Positions 33,240 through 43,582 of a stretch of DNA of 64,000 nt are shown piece after piece. The position numbers were made by a program, and so were the translations under genes. Positions within the stretch are counted from its first letter, which is position 1, and every line of letters starts with the position of its first letter. A model generated the notes under the pieces. The model was not told the DNA's origin and searched no databases. It worked only from the letters and a program-made list of their open reading frames with translations. The DNA is from Agrypnia vestita. Taxonomy: Eukaryota > Arthropoda > Insecta > Trichoptera > Phryganeidae. The stretch is from positions 1 to 64,000 of the forward strand of contig JADDOH010000182.1 in assembly GCA_016648135.1 (NCBI GenBank). Reading direction: 5' to 3'.

Positions 33240-33560
33240 TTATTTTGTATATTTGTTTGTTTGTTTATTTGTTTACGCTCATTACAGGGTTTTACATAAA
33301 AATATAAAATAAAATTCAAAAAGTATATACATTAAACATTATCAGTTATAAGCAGTAAAATATAAAATATATAAATATAAAGTTTATAAATAAGCAATTA
33401 AAGGTATAAGCAGTGAAAGTATTGGGTATAAGCGTTAAAATATAAGTATAAAAATTAACAATATAATGTACAGAGCAGTAATGTGTATAAAAAATATATT
33501 AACAGTTGAAGTTAGTAATGAAGTAATATTGTCTATTTAAGCGTAAACTTTTTTTTTGTG
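33240..33560 (-). mobile_element. LINE family C 3' UTR and tail
   Basis: On the minus strand GTAAAACCCTGTAATGAGCG followed by AAACAAATAAACAAACAAAC matches the tail of the LINE at 54305-55165. The AT-rich sequence upstream fits its 3' UTR. No ORF2 part is recognisable. Confidence 0.6.
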
Positions 33561-33987
33561 CAAAATTTGTGTGCAAAACATGGTATTTATAAAGAAATAA
33601 GTAGAATATATAACCCGGAATGAACCTATTTAGGCTAGAAAAAGTTTTATGAAATTTTATTATGAATAAATTAAAAAATACATGGACTTGGAGATGAATT
33701 GGATACATGAACTCGACACTCCTCCACACCGCATCTTCCAAGTTGAGGAGAAGTTGAGTTATACTTTCGTTGATTACATATTGTATACTGTGAATGGTCG
33801 TACAGACAGACTATTATTAGTCTTAGGAATGTGTTATTTTTTTCTGCGCGCGCTGTAATTTGTTTTCCAATTTAAATAAAACAGCGATCGGATGAACGTC
33901 GATAAAATAAACAAACAATGTGTTACAGAATTAATTAGGTGCGTATTTCATTTTACGCAGAACTAAAACTGAAAGGTATAACATGGC
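33561..33987. other. Intergenic sequence
   Basis: Nothing recognised. Confidence 0.3.
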
Positions 33988-34263
33988 ATGTTTAATTTAT
34001 ATACTTACATTAAACGCGCACCGGGCCATTGTGCCGTAAAAATCTATAAATTTCCGCAGACGTATGGCCAGCGGCCGCCAGTAATGGATGGCCAAAACCC
34101 ATTAGTTAAAATGAACAGGCTTCTAATTGACGACAAATTAAATTTTATAGATTATAAAAATAATTGGTCAGAATTGATTTCATTAAAAGTACCCATAAAT
34201 ATCGGATATATCCGACATCGAAACGCGCGCCACGGAAATGAATTTTTCAAAGTAAGTTTGTAA
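33988..34263 (+). CDS. Unsupported 91-codon open frame, possible exon
   Basis: Starts with a real ATG at 33988 and encodes a basic, mixed-composition peptide (MFNLYTYIKRAPGHCAVKIY onward) with no recognised domain. Its last codons run into CAAAGTAAGT at 34249-34258, a good 5' splice-site match, so the coding part of an exon could end at about 34251. GC content is above the surroundings. No acceptor, partner exon or homolog can be confirmed; it may be chance. Confidence 0.2.
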   Translation: MFNLYTYIKRAPGHCAVKIYKFPQTYGQRPPVMDGQNPLVKMNRLLIDDKLNFIDYKNNWSELISLKVPINIGYIRHRNARHGNEFFKVSL

Positions 34264-35190
34264 TTCAATTTAACTCAATTAATTTATTTATTCAGAGGTA
34301 ACGCAATGTGACCGACTGAAACAGGCTTTGCAATTAAAAAAATAGTTTCATTATTGCATGTAAAAAATTTATTATGCATGTAAAAAAGTAAAAAACAGAA
34401 TTTTGTCATAATTAAAATTTACAAAATGGTGGATCTGCAGCACCATGCAGAGACAGTCGATTTGAAAAACTGGTCCGTGGCTAGCAGCAAAGATGCTGTA
34501 TTAGTTTTTTAATTTTCTCAATCTAATTCTTTGTTTTGCCGTTTTTGAAAATATTGATTTTTATTAAAATAAAAATCCATTTTTTCACAAAAAATCGTTT
34601 TATATCAGCTATATTCAAATTTTTTTAACTTATCAAAAAAAACTTCGTATTTATTTTTTTGGGTACTGTTAAAATTTTAAATAAATTGATAAAAAATTGT
34701 TTTAGTTAACTGAGTTATAACAGTTTGAAGCTAGCGTGGTAGGTGAATTTAAAAATGAGTTGGTTAGATTATTCTTTTGCATTGTCCTCGAAACATTATT
34801 TTTCACACTGGTGGAGATATAATATCTCAAAAACTTTAAGGCAGATTTTATTCAAATTTTGCACATATCTTACTAACAACATAATCTACGATGCTACGTA
34901 AGTTTTTTTAAAGTTTTTGTAAAGTGCGCCGTTTGTTATTATGAAATTTTAACAATTTTCTTTGGGAAACATATGAAAATCATTTTCAATCTTACTTCAT
35001 TTACCCAAAAAAATCTATTTATTCAGCTACGTTACTTCATGTACATTACATAATTTAATAAGAAAATAATTAACTCTTACATTTCACTCAAACCCTTTAG
35101 ATATGATCATCTCCACTAGCTGCGCACGTGACGGAGAAAAACCTTTGCGGGACAGCACACAACTCGGCCATTTCTAAATTTTCAAAATAA
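34264..35190. other. AT-rich intergenic sequence
   Basis: Contains stretches such as TATCTCAAAAACTTTAAGGC, similar in style to those at 42 kb and 61.6 kb, but no clear boundaries. Confidence 0.3.
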
Positions 35191-35207
35191 TTGGCTATTA
35201 AAGTATA

Positions 35208-35253
35208 CCGTAAACAATGATAGGAAAACAAATTTTACTATCATTGTTTACGG
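35208..35253. repeat. Perfect 16-bp inverted repeat
   Basis: CCGTAAACAATGATAG and its exact complement CTATCATTGTTTACGG are separated by 14 bp. The right arm forms the 5' boundary of the RTE fragment, suggesting a copy-back junction. Confidence 0.9.
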
Positions 35254-35690
35254 CTTCGAATGCTGGACTTTGTACGGCTCCTACTCTAGGCAATTCGAAA
35301 CAGCAAAAATACGAATACTTAGATGGTCGGCAGGAGTAACACTAAAATATAGGATTAAAAGTTCACGCGTTCGTGGCAGCCTGGGTGTCAGGGACATAAA
35401 CAGTAAGCTGGAGGAGCGACAGTTGAGATGATATGGACACATAATACGGAGACCACCAGACCACATGGTGAAGCAGGCAATGTCTATGGAGCTCCATCGA
35501 CAGTCATTCAGAGGAAGACCGAAGAATTCCTGGGTGACTCAATGCTCCAAATACAGAGAAACGGCCTGGATGAAAGCGATACCCAGAAACGAAGAAGATG
35601 CAGCCTGAGAACGAGAAGAGCCGACCCCAACAGCCTACCTAGGTAATGAGTTGGGACAGTGCAAGTAGAAGAAGAAGATTAATTGTAAAA
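35245..35690 (+). pseudogene. RTE-type LINE ORF C-terminus
   Basis: The frame reads YGFECWTLY, then KIRILRWSAGVT, then VRGSLGVRDINSKLEERQLR, a TGA in place of the usual Trp codon, then YGHIIRRPPDHMVKQAM and RGRPKNSW. This is the C-terminal pattern of RTE-clade proteins (E.RMLRW..GVT...IR...R..LGV..I..K..E..LRW.GH..RR...). One in-frame stop is visible. A GAAGAAGAAG tail follows. The palm domain is missing. Confidence 0.85.
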
Positions 35691-35864
35691 CAAATTTTAT
35701 ATTTGCAATAGTTACGTCAATTTTTTTAATTTTATTTGAATGAATTTTCTAATGTCACAAGGTTGTGCAACCCCTTAAGCTTAAATTTATGTGTAAATGC
35801 ATAATACTACTTATTTCTCTGATTCGGTTTAAGAATAGGCATGATGTCAGTATTAAAGACTTAA

Positions 35865-36245
35865 AGAATAAGTGATTTTAGAGAAGAAAATATTTTGAAA
35901 GGATTCTAAAAAATGATCCAGTTTTAATATACACATTGAGATTAATAAGATTTTCAAAACAATAAAAGTATATAATTGTGCAACCCGCCATTTTAACCGA
36001 AACACAGGTCAGAGCGAATGACGTCACCACTCAGTAACCATCACCGAGTCTTTGAACCGTTGCCATAGACACAATGTAATGTTACTGAGACTTGACGTCA
36101 CGTAGAAGAAAAGGCAGCTGCGGGCGTTTTTGCGCGAAATTAAAAATATGCAGTTGAAAATGCAATTATTTGCGTAAAAACATAGTTTATTACTGAAATA
36201 ATGTTATTTTCGCTAATAGTAGACGTGTAGCTACAATTTAGAATG
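35865..36245 (+). repeat. Interspersed repeat X (forward copy)
   Basis: Inverted relative of 21445-21805. Conserved blocks include AAAATATTTTGAAAGGATT, GAGCGAATGACGTCACC, GAACCGTTGCCATAGACACA and GCAGTTGAAAATGCAATTAT. No protein. It directly precedes the HSE-array repeat, which begins with ACTAGCTGTGCCCGCGCGGC. Confidence 0.8.
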
Positions 36246-36740
36246 TTACTAGCTGTGCCCGCGCGGCTTCGCACACATAGATTTTTAGTACACTTTTAGT
36301 ACATGTTTGGATCGTCATAGAATTTTCGAAAACCTTCTAGAACATTCTCCTTCCAGAACTTTCAAGAAATTTATCGAATGTACAGGAACCTTCTAGACAC
36401 ATAGACACATTCCGCCACTCAGTTAAGAACCTTATAGAACTTTCGGGAATTTTCTAGAATTTTTTCCTTCCAGAACTTTCTAGAGCAGGTTTTTCCGGAA
36501 CCTTCTAGACTCACCGATACAGTCGGCGTGCCTATTTTGAAACAATCTGAAGCATTTGCGGCCTTCCCATAACAAAACAACGTGCTAGAAATCACATTTC
36601 CGTCACCCACTCCCACCCACGCCCAGCCACCCCTATCAAACTCGCAATTTTCGATGTGACACCAAGGACTATCCACCACCATAAGCACCGGTGGGTGATT
36701 GTGGCTGGTTGTGGAGAAAACTTGGCGGGTAGGGAAACAC
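36246..36740 (+). repeat. HSE-array repeat, copy 3
   Basis: Starts with TAGCTGTGCCCGCGCGGCTT, a word common in arthropod interspersed repeats. Alternating GAA/TTC pentamers lie at 36322-36375 and 36427-36480, including GAA.TTA.GAA.TTC.GAA.TTC.GAA from 36427. The shared body follows to GAAAACTTGGCGGGTAGGGA. The minus frame at 36419-36781 is a by-product. Confidence 0.8.
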
Positions 36741-37020
36741 GGTTTCTTTATATATATATTGATTTCAAAATCTGTCATCATGCCTATTGAATTGTCTACT
36801 GTGCAGTCACGGTTTCTTTATATATATATTGATTTCAAAATCTGTCATCATGCCTATTGAATTGTCTACTGTGCAGTCACGGTTTCTTTATATATATATT
36901 GATTTCAAAATCTGTCATCATGCCTATTGAATTGTCTACTGTGCAGTCACGGTTTCTTTATATATATATATTGATTTCAAAATCTGTCATCATGCCTATT
37001 GAATTGTCTACTGTGCAGTC
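36738..37020 (+). repeat. 70-bp tandem array, four units
   Basis: CACGGTTTCTTTATATATAT starts at 36738, 36808, 36878 and 36948, an exact 70-bp period apart from one extra TA in the last unit. Each unit contains a TA run, CAAAATCTGTCATCATGCC and GAATTGTCTACTGTGCAGT. The units are almost identical, so the array is young. The plus frame at 36857-37141 is produced by the repeat. Confidence 0.95.
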
Positions 37021-37237
37021 ATCAAACAGAATAGAGTGGGGACGTGAACAATGTGATTCGCTCTTGGTGTGCCATCACGGACAACCCTACACCCTGTGCA
37101 GTCCGCAGCTGGGCTGGGCGAACCAACTTTGCCGAATATGATTGCCTCACCCTGTTATAAATATATCAGTTTGGGAGTAGAATGAGGCAAAACATTTTTT
37201 CTAGGGCGTACTCGTCATAAATTCGCGACCTCTTTTT
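37021..37237. other. Unassigned sequence
   Basis: Moderate GC; nothing recognised. Confidence 0.3.
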
Positions 37238-37885
37238 ACTCCCTTTCTTTTAACTTGTAGCGTCTGCTTGTCTGTCGAAAAAACTTTGGATCGATTTTTA
37301 ACCCTTTACTCGTAATCCAATCGAGCTGAAACTTTGCAGGCAGACTCATGGTGACGATAAAAATGATTTAATTTTTTTTTTAAACAAAACAGTTTAAACA
37401 AATTAATAATTATAGTATAAATTTGAATTTTTCAAAATTTTAACGATGCATATATTGTTTAATTTTCGAATCCGACGCGTGGAGTAGACGCGAAACCTGT
37501 TTCAATGAGAAAGGGAGTATAATATCTTATGTAGGTACATACCTATATATACTTTTTAACTGTGCTATTATATATACATTTTGTTACTATCCTTGCATAT
37601 GATTTTTTATATATATTACTTTCACTATTGCTTTTGTATTATACAATATATTCTTATTATCGACATTTAATATTTATATACTCAATTAATTAATTAATTA
37701 ATTAATCTTATAGTTATATAGTATTTTGTTGTATATCTTTATTATTTTTTGTTCTCACTATATTGTTCAGCTGCTCATCTCGGCACAGGTTCTTCCTAGT
37801 GAGATGAGCGGCTCCATCTCCTATGTCGTGTAACAAAATGAAGATAAATAGATAAATAAAAACTTGGTTTTTATGGGTTAGTTTT
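37238..37885 (+). repeat. Interspersed repeat R, copy 2, split by an insertion
   Basis: 37238-37520 and 37858-37885 are collinear with the uninterrupted copies at 29 kb and 55 kb. The intervening 37521-37857 ends in GATAAATAGATAAATAAA, which looks like a non-LTR 3' tail, so a LINE-like 3' fragment inserted here. It includes a (TTAA)n run at about 37684-37707. Confidence 0.75.
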
Positions 37886-38402
37886 TTTACATATGGAAAG
37901 ATTAATCTTGAGAAGAACAAGGAGTTCGTATGTAACGTATACAGTAGTATATCTATTAGAGCGTGTCCTAGCTTTTCGTCTTTATTTTCGCTTTAAAGTC
38001 AGTTATAATTACAAAATTTGTGACAACCATTCGTTCCACGCCTGCTTTATTAAATCCATAAACTCCAAAGTGTTCGCTGCGAGGTGGCGCGGGTCAGTGC
38101 CGCGACATTCCTGAGTACCTACCCCGCGTGGGACACCCTCTAATTAAACATTCCCCGTAATAACACTTCATGTTTGCCCTCATTTTCATCACTCACATCA
38201 CTCAATATCTGCCCCCAAGACCTCTTTTCACTTACGTAATAATAACATTCTCCCCACTGAGTCTCCAGCGACCGTAAATTTCCCCTGAAAATTGTAAATA
38301 TAAAGTAATTATTTTGTTTGTACACGTAATAAAGGAGTAAGCGGAATGAAATTGAAATTCACTTTTCAAATTGATTTTCGATAGTACCTTTAAAAATATA
38401 GG
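37886..38402. other. Intergenic sequence
   Basis: Nothing recognised; two overlapping minus frames near 38140-38498 lack support. Confidence 0.3.
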
Positions 38403-38479
38403 TACCGTAATTTGGGGTCTATAGAGACAACGTGGTGAATAGAGACAATAGGAGGGAAAAAAAATTGATGTGAATATCA

Positions 38480-38625
38480 TCATCATCACTCTTGGCACTA
38501 CAATCCTTGGTGGGTCTTGGCCTCCTCAATAATTTCCCTCCACTCATCTCGGTCTAGTGCTAGCTCTCTCCAGTTCCGAAGCTCTAAGGCAGAGATGTCT
38601 TTGAGGATGTGTCACTCATCAGTTG
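38480..38625 (-). pseudogene. RTE-type LINE C-terminus with ATC-rich tail
   Basis: The minus strand reads LKDISALELRNWRELALDRD, then EWREIIEEAKTHQGL and a stop, followed by (ATG)n. This is the usual ending of RTE-like ORFs (NWR.LA.DR..WR.I..EA....GL). It sits inside the pogo-like element, so it inserted after that element arrived. Confidence 0.8.
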
Positions 38626-39117
38626 GTTTGAATATATAGGCATAAAATTAAATTTGGCAAAAGGCATATGATAATAGATAACCTTGACAAATACCTTTCA
38701 AAAAATTCTAGAAACATCTGACAAAAAAAAGTATGTACGGTGTAAGATTTATCGTCAGAAACTTTACTAAAAACCTTGGAAAAAGTGTATAAATATTATT
38801 TTTTTGTATTTTTGCAAGAAAGTAAAACGTTTTTCTAACTTTTGAATATATTTGTGTTCAGTTTTTGTTTATATTTATAAATGTCGATGAATTAAATCAA
38901 AAGACTCGTTTTGAGAAAACTCGTGGTTAATAGAGACCCCATTGGGGTGAATAGAGACCCTATACGAGGTTATTAGAGACGTCATCAGGGTCAATAGAGA
39001 CAATCTGTTTGTAAATAGAGACGACAAAACCATTTTTGAATATTTACAATAAAAAGTTTTTTTTCATTATTAACGTAAATCTCGCTTTCTTTATATTTTT
39101 AGAACCCTTCATCTAAA

Positions 39118-39174
39118 ATGCCCCGTATCTACAAACCTTATCCAAGAAATAATAAAAGATATATAACACTTTAG
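39118..39174 (+). pseudogene. Start of a psq/CENP-B-type transposase
   Basis: A 19-codon frame, MPRIYKPYPRNNKRYITL, then stop. The MPR.YK....R.RY beginning is typical of pogo/Tigger-like and psq-domain proteins. The rest is deleted. It lies at the position expected for the autonomous relative's start codon. Confidence 0.45.
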
Positions 39175-39578
39175 TTTTTTTTGTATATTTTTGCCTTTAA
39201 TATAAACTAATTGTTATTGTTCTTGTATTTTCTAATAAAACGACAATTCTTTTCAATAACACTTCAGTTTTAATAAAAAAATATTTAAGAAACTGTATCT
39301 ACCTTCCATTTTCATGTACGCGGTATCTATTTTACGTTTAGTGTCTCTACTGACCCTGTCCATGTCTCTATTGTCCCCACTTTCCGGTAAAAAGGCACTG
39401 ACCAAAATTCTTATTATCTCATTATATTTGAAATGTAGAGTCGGAGTTCAGTAACAAATTAGTAGAGGGATAATAGAGACACTTTTATAACAACAAATAA
39501 TAGCACTTGTCTCAACTTTTGCAAAGTTAGTGAATGTTGAAAGGTGAAACGTGTCTGTATTGACCCCAGATGATGGTA

Positions 39579-39823
39579 CGTTAGTTTCGAATGCTTTATG
39601 ACTCGCAAATGTAGAAAAAATTTAAAATTCGACTATCGAGAAAGTAGGTATAGGATGGCCACAATCAAAATACCATTCCTTAGCTTTGTCCGGTAAGAAG
39701 AAAGCGGGGTAAAGTTGCCTGGCAAGCCCGTATTGTAATACTATGTATATTATTAATCAATATGATATTCCAAATAAATATATATTTTTTACATCTTCTT
39801 ATTTTGTGGTGACATTATAATTA
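39579..39823. other. AT-rich intergenic sequence
   Basis: Nothing recognised apart from sequence similar to the outer arms of the following fold-back. Confidence 0.3.
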
Positions 39824-40222
39824 TAATTTATAGAAATAAACTTTGTTTACAGAATTTTTTTAATTAAAAATATTCAACATGTTTCAGAGCCAATGACTTC
39901 TTCACCAGGATAATAAATGTATAATCTATATAATGTATGCATTTGTTATCCTGATGAAAAAGCCATTGGCTTTTTTTTAAATATAGAGATGCGAACACGG
40001 AATTCGTGTCACATCAATATACTTACTATTTTCAAATACAGCTAAACTCTTGTGCTATGAAAATAGGACTAACCTGCTTATCTGGAGTGAGATTCGAACC
40101 TGCGACCTTTGGATCACGAGGCGAGAGTCCTAACCACAAGACCAACAAGATACGCTTTGAAACATGTTGAATTTTTTCAATAAAAAAAAGTGGTGTAACC
40201 AAAGTTTATTTCTATAAATTAT
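39824..40222. repeat. Fold-back hammerhead element interrupted by a SINE
   Basis: The left arm (ATAATTTATAGAAATAAACTTTG, CAACATGTTTCAGAGCC) is answered by the right arm (GGCTT | TTGAAACATGTTG, CAAAGTTTATTTCTATAAATTAT). The right arm is split at 39970/40154 by a SINE. Before insertion it would have read CTGATGA (39951-39957), a hairpin AAGCCATTGGCTT, then GA AAC ATGTTG, a hammerhead-like unit. The left arm has CTGGTGA on the minus strand (39902-39908). It is a sister of 47383-47622. Confidence 0.75.
39971..40153 (-). mobile_element. tRNA-derived SINE (copy C)
   Basis: On the minus strand a tRNA-like head, TTGGTCTTGTGGTTAGGACT with B box GGTTCGAATCTC, is followed by the shared body (AGCACAAGAGTTTAGC, TGTGACACGAATTCCGTG) and an A-rich end. 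It sits inside a hammerhead-like unit; GCTT occurs at both junctions and may be the duplication. Confidence 0.9.
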
Positions 40223-40254
40223 AAATATATATTTTTTAGTTTAAAAAAGGTTAC

Positions 40255-40905
40255 TTACTTACTAGAAAAACTTATTTTGTGTTCATTTTTCGCATCGTAA
40301 CAACACACATATTTTTTGCGCACATTCTTTTGAATGCGGTCTAGCTACAGTTAACAATGCCTCGATTAATCGAGTAATGCATTCAAAAAGCGAGTTTGAA
40401 TATATTTACTATTTTAGCTCCCAGTATCTGGCGAGCTCACTGCACGCCCCGCCCTCTGTCTGCGGGCACCGGCAGCATTGGAGAATACGAGAAATTTAAT
40501 TAAGAAATGAGTTTTTCAATGTACGTACTTCGGGTCTTTTTGTAACGAAATGTCATCCATTAGAAATAACTTTCCTATATTTCACCCTTTCGCCGTATTC
40601 AGGAGAGGAAATACAATATTCTTTTGTTTACGAGTCAACAGTAAGCAATGTTAAATAGAGTAGGTAAGTTAGATAAAATAGAGTAAGTTAGATAAATGGC
40701 GAACAGGTTACATACAGGTTTATAGAATAAAAGTATCCTGAATGATATGTAAATGTTTTTTTATTTAAAATTGTACCTTAGTTTCGTCACCATTAAAGTG
40801 CATTTGAAAAAAATGCCAATCTTAATTATGTTTTTATGAATATTATTATGGTAACCGAATGTCGAGCAAAAGGAATTGCAAAAGGAATCAGAAAACCTTG
40901 TAAAA
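40255..40905. other. Intergenic sequence
   Basis: A GC-richer patch lies at about 40415-40490. No gene recognised. Confidence 0.3.
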
Positions 40906-41461
40906 TGTCACAATACTATCGAAGAATCGAGAACAGAATTCTCGGGTGATCTACAACATTCGGAAAATGCCTGGAACAGCCGAGAAGATGGGAAACTTCC
41001 CCTAAACATTACAATAATATAGGGAGTTCGATGAAACCAGCATTTGCAGTTTTACATAGCGCGGATCTAGGTCGCCGCGTAAATCTTCGTGTTTTGACAG
41101 TTCGTTCGGTGCGAAGTCGGCCACGAGCCGCGATCCAGACGGTCAGGGCGGCCATCGTGAGGTAATTGAAGTGATAAATAAAGTCAGGTATTCGAGCGGA
41201 GTACCTAAGTTCGAAATAAACTAGAGCTCCTTCTATGTGTGAATTGAATATTTTACGAGCGATAAATACGTGTTACCTAGCGGTTTTAAGGAGTTCATAT
41301 ACGAGTAGTGTATTGCGAAATAGTGTTGATTAAAGAATAAAGTTAAGTAAAATTTGCGTTAAGTGAAATTGGGCATTAAATAATCAATTAATCATTAATT
41401 TGTAATCGCTAATTAATATTCAGTGATTTCATTCATTCTTCCCTAGGCACGATACGTGACA
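40906..41461 (+). mobile_element. LTR-like sequence, probable solo LTR
   Basis: Bounded by TGTCAC and GTGACA, the inverted TG..CA-type termini of LTRs. The length is 556 bp, matching the reverse relative at 27385-27941, with related 5' (TGTCACAATACTATCGAAG) and 3' (GGCACGATACGTGACA) ends. AATAAAG near 41337 can serve as a poly(A) signal. The CpG-rich middle (41060-41165) could hold the promoter and R region. No internal coding sequence and no exact target duplication. Confidence 0.55.
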
Positions 41462-41519
41462 ATAAAGTTTTCTTGTAAATATTGTTTGTATGCCTATTTT
41501 TAATTTAATTACTAAACAG

Positions 41520-41757
41520 CAGGGGCGCGCAGTGGATACATTGCAGCATGACTTTTACCTAACCAATTATTTGGAAAAAAAAATCGGATTATAACATATA
41601 TTTCGTAATATGTCTATCACTATTGTTATCACAGTATTCATATTTTGATATACGAGTATTATAAAAATCTGTAGCATAAATATTTGATTTCTATTTTTTT
41701 TCCAAAATATACGTTTACAAAAAAGTCATGCTTCAATATTCCCACTGTACGCGCCTG
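41520..41757. mobile_element. hAT-like MITE
   Basis: The ends CAGGGGCGCGCAGTGGATAC (left) and the complement of CAGGCGCGTACAGTGGGAAT (right) continue to GCATGACTTTT. CAGGGGCG-type ends are typical of hAT MITEs. The flanks CTAAACAG and CTTAAGGG are at best a decayed 8-bp duplication. Confidence 0.6.
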
Positions 41758-41762
41758 CTTAA

Positions 41763-42618
41763 GGGGGGGGGGGGGGTAAGGTATTTTTTTTACATTTATT
41801 TTTTTAACTGAATGCATAATATCTCAAGAATATTGTTTTAAAATTTCAAGTCGATTGGAATAAAATTGACGAAGTTATGTGTATTTTTATACCTGTCGAA
41901 TTTTTATGTCTACCCGACCCTAATGCATTGGATTCGTTCAAACATACGTACAGTGCTCTTCCGAGGATGTTTTGGATGCCATCAAGCCTATCCTTTATTG
42001 ACCTGGCATTAATGATTCAATGTGAGGTTAGCCGATAAAATTCGCTTATGAACTTTTTATACCAGATTTTTAGTGTTCAAAACTTAAAAGCGTTTTCCCC
42101 ACGACTCACGTTTTCAAAGTCGGTGCCCCTCATTACTTCAAAACTACTACACTGATCCTTTTGAAATTTTGAACACTACTTCTATACATAATTTAAGAGG
42201 TAACGCTGGAGATTTTTTTTTCAAATTTGTTGATAATTTTTTTTTATAATAACAAATTAGCCGATTTTTTCGCAAAAAATCGCGTTTTTCCCTGCAAAGT
42301 GTTCCAAAAAAGTGAAAAATTGAAATTTCTAAAAACTCTCCCAGGGTTACCTGGAAAAAACTATTATCTAACGAATAAACTTTGATTTTTTGATTTCGGG
42401 TGATCCAGCACCAAGTTATGAGGGGCACCATAATTCTACTTTTTACCGAGACACGTCCGAATAATTGCTGAAATTGAAATTGTGAAAATTTCACAAAATA
42501 TTTTTCAAATGTCATACTTTAATGTATCATTGGTTTGAATAAAGAGATTTTAAGTGTTTTGTCACAAAAAAAATCACAAAACATGCATTTTTTTGTACGA
42601 ATTAACCTTACGCCCCCC
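41763..42618. mobile_element. TTAA-flanked DNA element
   Basis: TTAA at 41759-41762 and 42619-42622 flanks ends of G-run plus GTAAGGT and its complement ACCTTACGCCCCCC. A TTAA duplication is used by piggyBac and Kolobok transposons. The G run has expanded on the left. The 122-residue minus frame inside (42147-42515) is Phe/Lys-rich without a known domain. Confidence 0.55.
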
Positions 42619-42815
42619 TTAATGGCACTCTTAAAAATATACTTAAATGTAACAAAAATTAATATATTGTATTATTTAATGCGTATTACATCAAAATGAA
42701 GATTTCTGAAGGGTTATATTAAAAATCATACCGCGATTTCTTAAGGCCAGCTGACAGTTCTTGCCTTCTGTAAATAGCGAGTGAATGCGAATTGTAAGTG
42801 AAATAATAAGCACGA

Positions 42816-43570
42816 ATATTTTTGAGTTTGTTCAAATCTTTCAGAACGGTAGTACTGGATTTCTTGTCACAGAAACATCATTAATCAATTAATGTATATT
42901 ATGGATGTCTCACAGAGACGAAACTGTATTTTATTATTTTTATGGGAAAGTAGGTATAGAAGTCATTTTATGGTGTATATCGGACTTACGACCGATCGTA
43001 TGGTAGGCTTAAATGATCACTTTACACATATGTAACGTTCGCCATTTCCACCATGATAGAATATACCATGTCTTACTAATTTTTGAATGTTGTATATATT
43101 TGGATTATATGACACACATCACGTATGTGTTGTAACAACCTATTATACCGGCCTGTGACAGCCATTTTCCTTCCCCCTAAATCCCCACAGATGTCGCTAA
43201 TTATTTTTGATATCGTTAATGTCGATCAAATGAGACTCCCACAATTGATTTTACGGAATTTATGAAGCAATATACTTTTTTGTGTAATGAAATTCTTTCC
43301 GAATTACTAACATTACAATAGGATACGCCAGAAATATTTATTATTTCAATTTTTTATTAAATTCCCTTTTTTTACCAGTAAGACATGGTATATTCTATCA
43401 TGGTGGAAATGGCGAACATTACATATGTGTAAAGTGATCACTTAAGCCTACCATACGATCGATCTTAAGTCCGATATACACCATAAAATGACTTCTATAC
43501 CTACTTTCCCATAATAATAATAAAATACAGTTTCGTCTCTGTGAGACATCCATAATATACATTAATTGAT
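42816..43570 (+). mobile_element. Palindromic retroposon-like element, long copy
   Basis: Flanked by the 12-bp direct repeat TAATAAGCACGA (42804-42815 and 43571-43582). A leader (TTTTTGAGTTTGTTCAAATC) is followed by an arm of about 205 bp from TGTATATTATGGATGTCTC to ATACCATGTCTTAC, a unique centre of about 280 bp (43080-43378), and the near-exact complement of the arm. The shorter copies lack this centre. The minus frame at 43419-43802 runs across the arm and is unsupported. Confidence 0.85.
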
Positions 43571-43582
43571 TAATAAGCACGA

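Larger units (their letters stand above)
38405..39576 (+). mobile_element. Nonautonomous pogo-like DNA transposon
   Basis: The ends are CCGTAATTTGGGGTCTATAG and the complement of CCGTCATCTGGGG-like sequence (CCCCAGATGATGG at the right), flanked by TA on both sides (38403-38404, 39577-39578). The word GGGTCAATAGAGAC and near variants occur at least ten times, near 38417, 38434, 38925, 38943, 38962, 38987, 39010, 39340, 39370, 39463 and 39552, in direct orientation on the left and mostly inverted on the right. A TA duplication points to the Tc1/mariner/pogo group. Confidence 0.7.

Noticed and set aside
36419..36781. 120-codon minus-strand frame
   Set aside because: Lies wholly within the HSE-array repeat; a relative at 22129-22335 is disrupted, and no domain is visible.
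36738..37020. CRISPR-like or rDNA-spacer array
   Set aside because: Head-to-tail identical 70-bp units with no spacers and no rRNA nearby; a simple tandem array.
41763..41776. Poly(G) run as a G-quadruplex regulator
   Set aside because: A single homopolymer at a transposon end; slippage or assembly error is a simpler explanation.
42147..42515. 122-codon minus-strand frame
   Set aside because: Phe/Lys-rich translation of AT-rich DNA inside a TTAA-flanked element with no domain.
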